Shown here: piece after piece, positions 34,901 to 49,900 of the stretch
Position numbering within the stretch: the first letter of the stretch is position 1
Layout: each line of letters opens with the position of its first letter
Assembly (NCBI GenBank): GCA_011009095.1
Contig: VTPC01003537.1
Coordinates: 1 to 64,000, forward strand
DNA from: Ignelater luminosus
Taxonomy: Eukaryota > Arthropoda > Insecta > Coleoptera > Elateridae
Direction: 5' to 3'
DNA: 64,000 nt
Program-made: the position numbers and the translations under genes
The notes under the pieces: model-generated
What the model was told of the DNA's origin: nothing
The model's database searches: none
Seen by the model: only the letters and a program-made list of their open reading frames with translations

Positions 34901-37900
34901 GCTGCTTTGCATCGCGCGACGCTGACGCCCCTCTGCCGTCACCGGTGTCAAACGAAAAATGCGCGAGAAGGGCGGGCCGCGACGCGCGACGGCGCCAACG
35001 CCCGCTTCGTTTCCTTGACACGTGCACAAAATTACGACTTCAAAAAAGCTGGTGCCCTCTTTGTCTAGCACGCGGCAATTCGTATATCGTCGTTCTTGTT
35101 CCACTTCAAGGATTTTAAATTTTTGAGTTTTTTTTAACAAATTTCACGCGCGTCGGCGTATCAGCCGGACGTTAATCGAAATAACTATTTAACGTACCGG
35201 ACAATCGACGAGAGACTTTCTGACTTGATAAACGAAGGTCCCCTTTAGCGACTAGCGCTAAAACCGAACAGGCGGACTTTCTCGTACGCTCGCCGTCGGC
35301 GCGTGCTTAGGAAGAAACGTCGCGTGACCATTCCGCACTCCCCGCCTACTAAATCGCCCTTGTAACACGAACCGAGAACGCTCCATGCTGCAACTTAGCC
35401 CACTCGTTTTGACGCTCGCAACCTTCGCCCCTCTTTTTCCCCCTGCCGGAGGAGTTTGGCGCAGAAACCACGGAAGTGGTTCTCCGTACAACTTTCAATA
35501 TACAATATGGATATTAATAGTCGGAAAAATGTAAAGTACCTAGTAGTCCATGTGGTGGTACTATCTGTCTTTTTCTTATTCGTTACAAACCATATTTTTT
35601 ATCCTTCCTTAATCTCTAGATTATTTTAATTTATTATTACATACTTTAATTAATAAAAATGGAAAAATATGTTCTATAATTGATAAGAAACAGATCGTGT
35701 ATACACAAGGTGCACGTCGTCTATAACAACAATTAACACAATCAGCGAATCAATTACGATGTAATCAAACTCTTTGTACAGGAGACTTTGCATAACCCTC
35801 GACGCAATTAAGGCATAATTTTAAATTTATGTTTCTAATGCATTATCATCCAGAGTGTAAAAAAAGCACGTAGTGCTTTATCTGGATTTCAAAAAATACT
35901 TGTTCCTGTTGTCAAATTTATGAATATGAATAAGACAGCTATTAAATTACACCTTGAAGATGGTGTATATATAATGTAGAAGTAATACAATACATTAAGA
36001 CAAAGAAGTTTGGCGCCATCTATTATCTGTCACGATAATTTTATTTTATAGTAATGGTTGAAAAGAAGACAGCAGTGACTTGTTGCTAATAATAAATAAA
36101 AGCGCTTGAATTATGTTTGTTAAAAAGTAACGGTTTTTGTTAACGTTTGTTACTTGTTTAACGCATTCGTTTTTAATTCATTTGTTAATATTTACAGCAA
36201 TATTGACGTAAGAATTCAACAAGCCGAGCTAGAATACCAACTAGGAAGAGAAGAATTAAATCTGTTAACTCTACTAGAAGAAACCAGAACATTACAAATA
36301 TGCCTAGACGAGTCTTCGAAAAACTCCTTGGAATCTCATACACTTTATAGGTATGCAGATGCATGTGTAACCTTATTTTAATCAAAGACGTGAAATATCA
36401 GTAACGGTCATTAAATAAATTTGTTACTCTTTTTTTTACTTAACCTTTTTCTCTAATAAAATGTTTATTTTTGTTTCTTAATTTTTTCAGCTGCGTAAAA
36501 AGCTCTGGTCATGCAAGTCTCCATGCCGTGGAAATTTTGTATGATCCTAAAAGTCCAAGGTTTGGTGCTGGTACCAAAGATTCTTCTTCTGGACTTTGGA
36601 TTGATTGGGCTCTAGAGGATACAGGATTATGTAAAGGAGACAGGTAATATGATATTATAATTTTTTTCACAAAAACATCTAGAATTGCGTTAATTCTTAT
36701 GAAAGAATGTGTGAATCTGCGTTTGTTTTCGTGTGAAACATTTTGATAATAATCAACTGTTACTACTTTCAAGAGTTAAATTTATAACGTGCAGATATGC
36801 CCTACTTTTAATAATAGGTGTGACCGTAATAATTGTTTTTACTATAATTTCCTTGTAATTGTTAAATGATGTGCGTTATAAGACTTTTGTTGTACATAAA
36901 CAATTTAAATACCAGATGTGAAAATATATAAACAGTTAATTCTAGAAACCGTTCTAAAAGACCTAAATTTACTACTTGATATTGCATCCCTCTTATTGGG
37001 TCAATTCATTTTAAATGAACATGATTTTTGATATTTTTGCAGGTTATTCATAGCATAGAATACATTTTTTGATTTTAAAAAGCTTAATTGTTAGATGTAC
37101 AGAGTGTACAACGGATATCTTAGCTACAAAAGAACTAATTACACATTATTGTGCTAACTCTTCAAGGCAAGTTTACTGGTAAAAAAAGTTCGATAACTGT
37201 TGTTTTTTGAGAAGTTACAGCAAAAAGTTTAGTTTTTTTATTTCAACAATCGCGAGTATTTTATTTCTAGAAATAAAGCAAGATGACAGAGGAAGAAGTT
37301 TTTCTAGTTTTGTGGTCTCTGGGATACTTTACTTAGATTTTTACCAGTTTCTGATACTCTCTTAGCCAGTTTATTAGCTTTTCCATTGTCTTCGATTCCG
37401 TGATGTCCTGGTACTCAGATTAGTTTTACTGTGTTCTGGTCTATTAGTCTTTTTAGTTCTTCGACGCATTCTAGTTTAGTCATCAGGGCAGCCTGACTAT
37501 TTGCAAGCATTTGGATCCATTTGTTGCTACAAAGCCTCCTGTCTTAGACACGTCTGTATGTCAGGTTTGCTCCTCGTATATAATTCTAGTGCTTCTTTGT
37601 TCTCATTCCTCTCGATCTGTAATTGAATCGAGATTGTATTTGGTCTGTCTTCATGCTTATGTCTGGTTCTTCTATGCCATATTTTATCGTTTCATGTGCC
37701 TATCAATAGTTATCGTCTGTAGCCTCTTAGTCTATCACACCAAAGATGCGTAAAAATTGCTGACTGACCATTTTATACAATCATGGATTGTTTCAATCTC
37801 CAAGTTTTACTATGAGTGCGTCTGGCTATTATTAGGATAGCCTGCCCCTTTCTTATTCTTTTCTCTGTATGCTGGTGAGTCTAGAATCCAGTAATATATC

Positions 37901-40900
37901 AAAATACTTCATCTCCCCAGACATTTGTAGTTCCATCCCTCAAAGTCTTAAAGATCCTAGTCTTCTTAGTTTCCTTCTTCCTGTGAATAGTATAACAGTC
38001 ATTTTAGAAATACTTTGCTTTACGTCCCCCTTCCTCTTAACTGTGTTATTGAATTTACCTTGGAACAAGACGACTAGGTTATTTGCATAACCCAGAACGT
38101 GGTGTTCATTTCAAAATTTAAAGTAAGTAACTCTGGGCATTTCTTCATTCCCCCCGTCAATCTCCAGCTGTTAAATTATACTTAAACTATTGGTCTACAG
38201 AAGAAAACTGCCATTCTTCTTCTCTTCTTCATAACTGTACTATTGAATTTGTCCTGGAACAAGACGACTTTTCGAGGATCATTACCTGCATTTCATACAC
38301 ATCAATCCCTTCATTGCGGTTAGATCTCCATAAAGTTCTTTGTCCTAGCCTATCTTCTTCTCTGATTACTTCTTGATGAAGCATTTCTCTTATATCTGCG
38401 CAAAGAGAGTAGTGTCCATTTTAAAATATAAAATAAGTAAATCTGTGCATTTTTTCACTACCCCAATCAATCTCCACCTGTTAAATTATACTTAAACTAT
38501 TGATCTAAGCACAAAAGAAAACTGCCATTCTGATTAAAGAAATCTCGAACTCGAGCGAGTCCCCAACTGGCCACATCGCAAGCAGAAAATGCAGCTCTTC
38601 CTCTTATAGTCCCAATAGGCTGCATCGCCAACACAAACTTCGATCCTTGGCACCTCTGGGGCTGGGTCCAATGGTTGCTTCACAACGTGGAAGATCTGCA
38701 CTCTACGGCGGACGTATCAGCCTTCGTGCCGGACTGCGGCGGTTTGCAGACGGCGGCCGCTAACCTAACTTTGGCGAACTGGGTTGATTTCAGCGGTGTT
38801 GGGAACGGTGGAAGACTCTCCTGGTCTCGGGAGGATTGCTCAAAGTCGGCGATTTCCAGTCACGCCAGGTCAGGCTTCTGTTGCGTCTACTTTGTGGACT
38901 TGGTGACTTGGTACTGCCTGCTTCTTTTCGACAGTCGCTAGACAAAACACCTCTTTTCCCGCAGCCAGAACAAGTTCCATCGGTTCCGGAATTCAGTTTG
39001 GAAATATCCACTCTGGCCACATTTCCAACAAACAGCTGCTGGCCTTGGCACGGATAGTCCAGAACTATGTTTGGTCGATGTAGCTGGCTGGACATGTTTC
39101 ATTGCCGACGGTTCAGATTTAAGTCTATCCTGATTAGTTACACTCGTTTCGGTCTGGCTTGATTTGGTCGTGGCCGCAGCTGATTCGTGGTTTCTCGGAG
39201 CCTTACGCTTTGGTTTCAGTTCACGATGGAGCTCTTCGTATTTCCGTACAGGCCGGAGGAAGTCCGAGATATTGCGGTAATCACCACTACGAACGTAACA
39301 AATTACGGTGAAGCCAGAACAAATCTTGTTCCGTGGTCATACCATCATGTGGTATTCCATAGCCGATTCGTTTTCTCGCTGGGTGCGCCCGCTGATTTCG
39401 GCTTCTGAATTGATTCTGTAGTCGAACGGCAGGTAGAAGTCGTGAAAACTCTGGAGAAGATCGGATCATTGTCTCCATCGGGCTTGATTATTTCCCTACC
39501 GGTGTAGTACCGTTCTGGACCTCAGTTTCGGTAGTAACACCATAAGATGGTTCTTTGGAATATTGTGACGGGTGCTTACTTCGTCTAACCTTTCTTTAAG
39601 GCGACGGGATCAGTTTTCTCGGTGAAGTTAATCCTCCAATACTGTCATCGTCGGCGGTTACGAGGTTAATATGGGGTCGGTGTTTTCGGCGAGACCAAAC
39701 TTTTCAAGTTCATACATAAGCTCTTTCTTTACCAGCCTGTATATCCAGGCTATCTTACATTGCCTTACTCTTGGCCTGGTTAAAGTTTGCAGGGCTGGGT
39801 GGTGTACAAATGCTATAGATCTTAATAATTTTGTATAATTTGGAAATCTTGTAATATTAGGTACATACTCTGTTTTACTTTGAGATATTTGTAATAATAA
39901 TAAATAATAAAGTAAATAATCTTTCTTCATTTCTTCTAATCTTCTCGTGTTTCTTCTTTATATAAGAATCAGACCTTGTAGCCAGTAGATCTTGACAATA
40001 CATTCAATTGCTTTAGTTTTTCTAGTTGCATCATCGGCTACGTTTAAATTGGAAGCCACTTAACGCCAGTTAGATATGTTGGTATTTTCTTGAATTCCGT
40101 CTATTATATTTACAACAAATGTTTTAGAAGAATAGTGTTATTTTTGAGTCTGTCCAGAAATAAGTTTTTATTACTTTTTGTGAATGTTCCTTTTTTGTAC
40201 TATTTGCTAAACGCGAAGCCATTACTGCAGCTTATAGCTCCTTTCGTGGAATAGTTACTGGTTTTAAAGGAAGATACTTGAGTCCTTGACATCATCGGCG
40301 AAACCTTAAGATCTTTGTTCTTCTCAAATCGAAAATATCCTGCAGCAACACATGCTTTTTCACTTACGTCACGGAGAATATGTAAATGCAAAGAAAATTT
40401 TTCATTTTATGTAGCTTCATATAACCGATAAGAGTTTAATGAAAATGGAAAACAGTCTTCACTTGGAATCCATCTTAATCCTTAAACTCGTCGAGAAGAG
40501 TTTTTTTCCAGTATTTTGGGTTCGGCTCTCAATTCTTCAGGTATCTTGTCGAATACTTTTCAAGGATCATTACCTGCATTTCATACACATCAATCCCTTC
40601 ATTGCGGTTAAATCTCCATAAAGTTCTCTGTCCTAGCCTATCTTCTTCTCTGATTACTTCTTGATGAAGCATTTCTCTTATATCTGCGCAAAAACAATTC
40701 TTCTCAGCTCTTGAATCTTTTGCGTTCGACATTTTCTTCTCTTTTTGACACTAAATACTTTTGTTGAGAAAAGCTTCGTTGCCTCTTCGAGGATTTCTTG
40801 ATCATAAGTTTCTTCATACGTTTGCAATTTGTCTATATTTTTAAATATAGAACCCTATAGTATCAGCTAGATCTTCATCTAGTAAAGTAACTGTTGATCC

Positions 40901-43900
40901 TTCATTATCTTTACCTCTTTATTTGGCGTTTATTACAATTAGAGCTATCTTTAGTAGAATTTTCATACTTTAAGTATCTGTAGTCCGGTCCTGGCAAGCA
41001 AGAGAAATGAAGTGTGATATCAGTTCTCAATTAGTAAATTTCAAAATCAAAGAAAAACTGAAATTTAAATCAATGCAATTGGACAGTGAGTTAAATCAAT
41101 AAAAGCGGAAATTATCACGTCAATAAAAGACAAGGTAGGAATAGAAATAATAAAACAGAACAAAATTAATTTCAAGTGCTGATAAGAGAAAGACCTCCGA
41201 CGGGTTGAGCGGGGCCACTTTCTCTTTGCGCGGGCTGTTTAAAAGTAAATAAACCGTAGATCCGTAATAGAAATTTTTAAAAAATCGTTTAAATGCTGGA
41301 ATTGTTTGGTAAGCAAAAGAAAAAACTTATTTAATATTAATTAAAACTTATTTGCTAAAGTAAAGGACTGATTAGAGTTACTAACAAACCAGCTCCGTAA
41401 TTTATTTCGAAAATTCGGGAAATTACGAGCAATAAAGTATAATAAGAGTAGCCTTAACTAATTAAATCTAACTATGGAGAGTGACGAATATTCTACTGAT
41501 GACGGAGAAAGCAAAAGAAGTCCAAAAGATACAAAAACTAGAATTGTTTGCAAGGAGTAAAAAGACGCATCAACACCGAAAAAAAACGCAAAAAAGTGAA
41601 GAAAAATTGGATGATCTAATGATAATGATGAAGACACTAATACAAGATGTAAAAGAGATCCGAGAACAACAGAAAGATTACCAAGAAGAAATAAGGCAAT
41701 TAAAAATAGTAGGAGAAGAAACTAAGAAAGAGAACGAAATATTAAAAAATGAGATAAAGAAAATGAATATAAGATTAGATACTATAAAGAGAGAAAAGAG
41801 AAAGAATAATGTGGTAATTCAAGAACTTGGTGTTGATACTACAAATGGAAAAGAGATAAAATAAGAAATGAAAAGCTTTATTAAAAAACAGTTAGGAGTG
41901 GATGTAGAAATAAAAAACGCTAAAAAAAACTAGAAAATAAAATTTGCTTGTTAGAACTAGGAAGTAGCACGGAGAAGCAAAAAATAATGAAAAACAAAGG
42001 TAAATTGAAGAGCATTAGAAATGAAAAAATTAAATTTACGATGATGTAACAAGAAACGAAAGGGAAGTACAGGGAAAAATTAGAAGAATAGCTCAGAAAG
42101 AAAAGAAAAAAGGAAATTTAATTTAAGAGCAGCAGCTGGGGTAGGTTGTATAGTGCATAAAACATTAGCAAATGAAATATATAAATGGAAAGGTTGAATA
42201 GAACGAATATTAGCAATAAAGCTTAGAAAGGAGAACAATTACACAAAAACGATAATGAATGAAGACGATACGGTCCACAATAAAGACAGATTCTGGGAAG
42301 AGTTAAATATGGTAGTAGAAGAATCTAAAGGGGAAATACTAATAGCAGGTAATTTTAATAGCAGAGTAGGCAAGAAAGACAAAATATATAAGAATGATAT
42401 AGGAAAACATGGCGAAACCATTAGAAATAATAACGGAGAAAGAATGTCGGAGTTTTGCATGCTAACATACATAACATGATAATGACAAACACATTTTTCG
42501 AGCACAGAGATATAAATAAATACACAAGAGAAGTGATAAGTAGAGACGAGAGGTCAGTAATCGACTATATATTAGTAGAAAAAAAGAAGAGAAATACAGT
42601 AATCGATACAAAAGTTAAAAGAGGCCCAAAGATAAAGGACAAATACAAAAATGATGGAAATAGTAAGACAGATAAACCAACAAAAGTAACAGAGTTTGAA
42701 ACAATCAGATCATATAAATTGATAAACGAAGGCATATCAGAGAAATATAAGATGGCGCTGACTAGAAAGTTTGAAAATGAAGAAGGAATGAAAAGTGAAA
42801 ATTTAGAAACGATATGGAACTACACTTTAAAAATACAGTGGTAGATACAGCCAAAGAAATATGCGGGAGCAGTAAGACGGGTAATAAAAGAAGACAAATA
42901 GCGTGGTGGACAAATGAAATAAAAAAATCAAATAAAATCAAAAGAGCAAAGATGGAAGACATATCTAACTAACAGAACAACAGAAAACTATGAATTGTAT
43001 AAAGAAAAAAGAAATAAGGTGAAAGAACCACAGCAAAAAAAAAAGAAAAATGGATAGAATTTGGAGAAAAAAATGGAAGCCAACAGCAAAGGAAACAAAA
43101 AACTATTCCATAAAACGTTAAAGAATCTAAGAAAAAAAAACGTACGAAACGAATAGAATTAAAAATAAAAATGGAGATATATTAACGGACGACATTGACA
43201 AAATGAATAGATGGAAAGAATACTTCCAAGAATTGCTGAATGTAAGCACAGTAAAAGAAACAGAAGACCTATATGTCGACATTGAAGATGAAGACAGAGA
43301 AAATATAACGATAGAAGAATTACAAGAAGTAATAAAAAATCTAAAAAATGGAAAAGCACCGGGATGGGATAAAATAATACCAGAAATGCTCAAGAACATG
43401 GAACAGAAAGCAACAGAGATACTGTTAGAGAAATATCAGAGAGTGTGGAAGGAAGAATATATACCTAAAGATTGGCGAATTGCATTGATAGTGCTTATAT
43501 TTAAAAAGAGAGATAGGTTGGATTGTAATAACTACATGGGCATAACATTGTTAAGTGGGGCAATGAAAATTTACGAACAAATTATAGATAAAGAGATCAG
43601 ACCAACAATAGAGAATACATTACAGGAGTCACGAAGTGGGTTTAGAAAAGGAAGAAGCATAAGCGATCATATCTTTGCGGTGAAACAAACAACAGAAAAG
43701 GCATTACAACAGGGAAAAAGGTATATATGGGTTTTATAGATTTAGAAAAAGCCTTTGATAAAGTATGTATCAAGACAAAGACTATGGAGAACTTTAAGAA
43801 TAAGAGGAATTAGTAACAAGGTAATGAGAATAATTAGAAACGTATACATAGTAATCAAATAATTAGTAGTAATAGTCTCAGAAGCTTTTACAACAAAAGA

Positions 43901-46900
43901 AGGTCTAAGACAGGGGGGTGTCTTAAGCCCAGTATTGTCTACAATCTTTATAGACGAGATAATAAAGATATGTTCAGAAAGGGTAAGAAAATTACATGTA
44001 GAACACAGATATCTGCAAAGAATAAAAATGTCAGAAGGTGCATTTGCGGATGATATAGTAATAATGGCAGGAAGCGAAAGAGACCTACAGAGAAATCTGG
44101 AAACATGGAACACAATATTATCAGATTTTGGAATGAGGACGAATAGAGACAAAACAAAAGTAATGTCTACAGGATGGAAAGAAGATAAAATAAACATACA
44201 AGTAGACGGAACAAATATAGAACAAGTGGAAAATTATAAATATCTACGAGTAGTAATAGAAGATAATGGAGGACAAGAAATAGAAATTAATAATAGAATA
44301 GAAAATACATTAAAAATATATCATGCAATGAGCAAGACATTTAGTATAAGTAAATAGGAGGTAGCAATGAAAACAAACATAAATGTTTTTAAATCGATCT
44401 ACAGACCAATCCTGTAAGTAAAAGACAAGAAAGTAAAATTCAAGCAGTTGAAATGAAATACCTTAGAAGAACCAGAGGCGTTACAAAAATGGATAGATTG
44501 AGAAATACTAAAATAAGAGAAGATGTAGAGATAGAATCAATATTAGACTTTGTAGAAAAAAAGAAAATTAAGTTGGTGGAGCCATTTACAAAGAATGGAG
44601 AACACGAGACCGGTCAAAAAGATATGGGAGTCAAAAATACAAACAGAAGAGAAACAAGGGAGACCAAGAAAAACATGGGATGGAGTGACGGGAGAAATAC
44701 TGAAAAAGAAGGGGAAGACATGGACAGAAGCAAAAAGTATGGCAAGAAATAAGAAGCAATGGACTGTATTTGTGCATAAATAGTATTAAAATTTTATTAA
44801 CTAGAGAATGTACCATGTTTAATTGTTTACAATATCTATGTGTAATATTAGAATAATGTATTATTTGGCAAAACTTAAAATGTAAAGAAATTGTAAATAC
44901 TACCCTACACCAAACATGGTAATAGGGATTTGATAATATATACAGGGTGAGTTTTTCCGATGTTTAGTATGGGGATCTCGAAAACTAGCAGAGATGGAGA
45001 GACGATTAAATGGGGAAAGAATTGTAGTTTTACGAGCTTAATTTAATGAGCTTGTGTTTTAGAAAAAAAGCATGGCTAACTCGATATCTCGCAAAAATAG
45101 TTTATTTGTTATTGTGTTCAGTGTCTATAGCTCTAGTATTATTGACTTTAGAGAAAATGTGTAAAGGAAAAAGTTGTAGGTAATTATGTGCTTAATAATA
45201 CAGTCTAACCGAATTTTTTATTTAAGCTATAATTTTTGAGTTATGACACAAGCTTGTGTATTTTCTAATGGAAACCATAGTCGGCCATGACTTTATAAAA
45301 AAGGCTCTTTTTCAACGACTCCAACGATATACCACTTGACATAGTTAGTTTTATAAATAAATAAAATTATAGCCTTTTTTTATTTTCATTTTCGAACTGT
45401 TCAAGTAGTACGCTATGGAAACAATTGATAGATGTGCATGACGTTTAATAATAAAATTTAAGAGAGTTATTAAAATTTTTCTTTTAATTTCGAAATTATA
45501 AACATAATTATTTTGGTGTGAAATGTTTATTCCGTTGGAGTTACAATTTTAAATAAAGATATTTCTTAAATTATCGTTTGTCATTCTCTGTTTATTGGTT
45601 TCTCAAAAATTATTTTTATTTAGAATAATTATGTTTATAATTTCGAAATTAAAATAAAAATTTTAATAACTAACTTGAATTTTATTATTAAACGCGATGC
45701 GCGCACCTATCAATTGTTTCCATAGCGTACTACTTAAACGGTTCGAAAATGAAAAGAGAAAAATAGGCCATAATTTATTTATTTATGAAAATAACTATGT
45801 CAAGTGGTATATCGTTAGAATCTTTGAAAAAGGGCCTTTTTTATAAAGCCATGGCCAACCATGGTTTCCATTAGAAAAAACATAAGCTTGTGTCATAACT
45901 CAAAAATTATAGCTTAAATAAAAACTTCGGTTAGACTGTATTATTAAGCACATAATTACCTACAACTTCTTCCTTTACACATTTTTTCTAAAGTCAATAA
46001 TAACAGAGCTATAGGCACCAAACGAAATAAAAAAAAATTATTTTTGGGAGATATCTAGTTAGCCATGCATTTTTTCCAAAAAACAAAAAGCTTATTAAAT
46101 TGAGCTCGTAAAGCTGTAATTCTTTACCAATTGAATCGTCTCTCTATCTCCGCTAGTTTCCGAGATCTCCATACCAAACATCGGAAAAAACTCACCCTGT
46201 ATAAGTATCTGCAGTGTGAGCTACGACTTCTTGACTTTTCTACTAACATCTTGAATAAAAATATCTCAATTTTCTTAATAACTATTTAGAGAACACAGCA
46301 GATTTTAACATCAAACAAGGAGTTTGTAAGATATCAGAAAATTCGATTTTATTCGAAAACGATGCATTTTACGAGAAAAGAGCAAGAATGTTTTACTAAA
46401 TTGAATGTAGATTTCAGAACCGTCAAGATAAATTCATTTTTCAGTAGCGTAGCATATTTTTTTGCAGAAGTGTGACTGCCTCTCCCTAAATCTCTGCACA
46501 TGGAAAAGAAAGATTATAAATTATCATAGTGAGGTAGATATTCTGTAGTAATAGCCATGTGGGAAATTTCAATTAAATAGCTTACGCTGTTATGTAGGTA
46601 TTAAAAAGAACAAGAATTTTCTTGTGAAACTTTTTACACCTTGTGTCTCGAAAACGAAGCGTTTCCGGATTTAAGTTTATTAATAAGCAAAGTACAGTTA
46701 TTTTATGATGTTCTACTACCTCGCCACGTAGTGCCCTTTTCTGGGAAAACACCCTCTGATATTTTTAAAAACAATAAAGTTACAAAAAATTCTTGGATTC
46801 AGAAAGAAGATCATTGAAAAAGATGAAAATAATGAAAAACAACTTGTTTGACAACAACAAATGACGTTGTAGCTAGCATGAAAAGCATAGAAAATAATTT

Positions 46901-49900
46901 GAAGGGGAGTTTTGCAAATTGACTAACAATTATATTAAAGATTGAACATGTTTTTACAAATTAACAAATATGAATATTTAATGCGATTTTTATCTCTGAA
47001 AGAATCTGACTGAATAAATTCAAAACATCTTTATCTTTTTGCTTATGTTACACTATATTACAACAACTTTTAACTTATTACGAAAATTTGCATTTTAAAA
47101 TATTTTGCATGCATACATATACATCGAGGCTCCAAAATACTTTTATTTTTCTCAGATTAATGAAAAAGAATTTAAAAAGTTCACATTAAATCGTTCTTTC
47201 TCAAATAAATTACTCGAGAAACAAAAAGTTTACATTTATGCAAGATATACACGGAAACAGGTCTTAAAGGTATTTATTATTATAAAATTACAAACGTGTA
47301 CTGTTAATTTAATATTATGTAATGGTATGTGATGAACAAATTAAACGAGAACCATACACACATACTACTACAGTATAATAATAATCCCCTCATTGTTATT
47401 TTGGTTGTTATACTATTTCATACCAGAAACATTGAACAATACCTAACCTATCGCGTAAATTGCTTCTAATTAACAGATTTATGTGAGTACAAGTTATTTT
47501 ATCTTGTTATAATCTTGCATCAACTGGATTATTGTTTTTTCTTATTTTTTTTTCTTCTTTCGTTACATTAATTAATGGTTACCTGTAAATTTTTTTGTGT
47601 GGTAATACTATAACAACTTTATATTATAGTACATTTAACAATAACATTCCGTTAGATCTCTTGAAATTACAAACAAAAGTTTTTAAATTGAACAAGGCCT
47701 GCAAGTTTGTTTTTGTTAGATAATTAGCAGTTCAGTGTGAAAATTTATTTAATGAACTTGTCAACACTGGAAATAATAATTTTGTTATCAGAAGCCGGTC
47801 ATGGTTCAGTGATCCAAATGAAATTGTTGGTGTTCTCAATTATTATTTCCGAAAGTATTCAAAACACAAACTAGCTAGTATAATTATTACTATTTATAAT
47901 TAAAACATCGACATTTGTTCCTAAATTGCTTTCACATCATAATATGAAACATTAATGAAAATAATTGTTATTACATTTAATTGCACGTTGATTATTTGCA
48001 TGGTTTACTTTTTTCCTTATGGCCTAACAAAAAAAAACACTTCAAGTAACTAACGTACTACTATTTCTAGAGATATTTTTTATTAAAGTAGCTTTACAGG
48101 TGTTATTATGCACCGGATACATGGGTGGAAGGTCACCATAGTTGACTGCGTTCCCATTGTCAGTATTTCCGGTAGTTCTTGCCTCTTTCTTTTGACAAAA
48201 GAGCTTATTAAACCATCACGATGGTTTTTTTTTATTACACTAACATAAGAAATAATAAAAGTATACCTCCCATTTCGTTCTGCTTAACAATGAAAGCCAC
48301 TTTTTTTTCTGCCTATAACAATTTTGTAAGTGTTAAGATAATGTTCATGTTTGCATGATGGATTCGTAGTTCAATAGTTAATTAGATGGTTTGCATAATT
48401 TAAAACTTCACGTAATATTTGTAAGTCCAGCATGAAATGTGCAGCCATACATGAATTTAATTTAATTGTATATTTTTATAGAAATATTGAATTAAAAAAA
48501 TTTTCCAAATTAATTATTGTTTTCTATACCAATTTTATAAATGAATACATTTTGAAAGTTTCTATTATACTATGTATGTTACCTATCACTCAGGTAATTC
48601 TGTGTAAGAGCACACTATTTTATACTCACAAAAGTGGTAATTAAACTGAAGTAAGCACTTTCCTGTAGTAAAATAAACAACGCATAACTGCCTTTGTTTC
48701 AAATTTAATAGTTACATAATGTACATAATTTAGTGTCATCAACAAGTAATATAACTACTATAATACATCGCATATTCCTTAATTACTCATTTTTCAAACT
48801 CTTTTTACTTAGAGAAAAATAGTTAATTACATAGAGAAAATCATAAGTACTAATGATTATATTGTCTTACCATGACCCAGATGAAATCCAAAGACAACTT
48901 TAATGCAAATTGTTTAGATGAGCTTACGATTTTTTTTCATTTCATGTGGTAAAGATATAAGAAAAACCCAATAAATAACACTGACTAACAAATTGAAACT
49001 TTTTTCTGGTTCCTAGTTACAAATAGATGATCTTGATTCATTTTTCCATGCTAAATCCAAATCTCCTTTTGGTTTTTCCCTAGCATGTATAGTTTCCGAG
49101 AAAAACGTGATTTTGTTTCGAAATAAAACGCTAAAGTAATTCCATGCATTTTATATTACAAAATGTACATAAAACCTATTAAAATATTCTATTTGACAGT
49201 TTTCTTTTGTGTAATAATGTATTAGGGTCTTCTCTAATCAGTAACCAACAGTAATGTTCGAATTCCATCTTCCCTGGTACCGGTTGAAACGTCTTGATGG
49301 AAACGCTCCCCATGCTCATCACTTACAGCTCCCAAATTGTCTGGGAAAAATTCAAATGGAATGTGAATAATGCATCTTTAGCGACATATTACATCCCATT
49401 TTATGGTAAGCGCTGTCTAAATCTCGTTGACGAAGTTTTTGAGATTTTGCCCAGAAAGCCCTTTACGGCAGATTTGAAATAATTCCACGCCACTTTTTCT
49501 TTTCCTTGTAGAACCGCATCGAAGCCGCCGTCATTCATTAATTGCCGAATTTGGAGACCCACAAATATGTCCTCCTTTATCTTAGCTTCGCTGATTTTTG
49601 GAAATTTTTCTTTTATGTACTGAAAACCTCTTCCGCCACGATCCATACCTTTTACAAAATTCTTTATCAGACCTAACTTTGATGCAAAGGGGGCAAATAG
49701 ATATTGTTTTCATCCACAAATATTTTTTTCTCCCACAACTATCTGCATACTTGGCCAACTTTTCACAATATAATACTGCGATTCAGCACGACTGTCCCAC
49801 TCGCACAAAAAGCAACTGTATTTTGTAGATCCCAGTTGCATTTCTAATAACAAAGCTATAATTTTCAAATTTTCCACTCGTATTGTTTATAGTCTACGCT

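Noticed and set aside
34680-35140. Arg-rich open frames of 87-122 codons on both strands
   Set aside because: CpG-rich tandem duplication produces long frames on both strands; no conserved motif.
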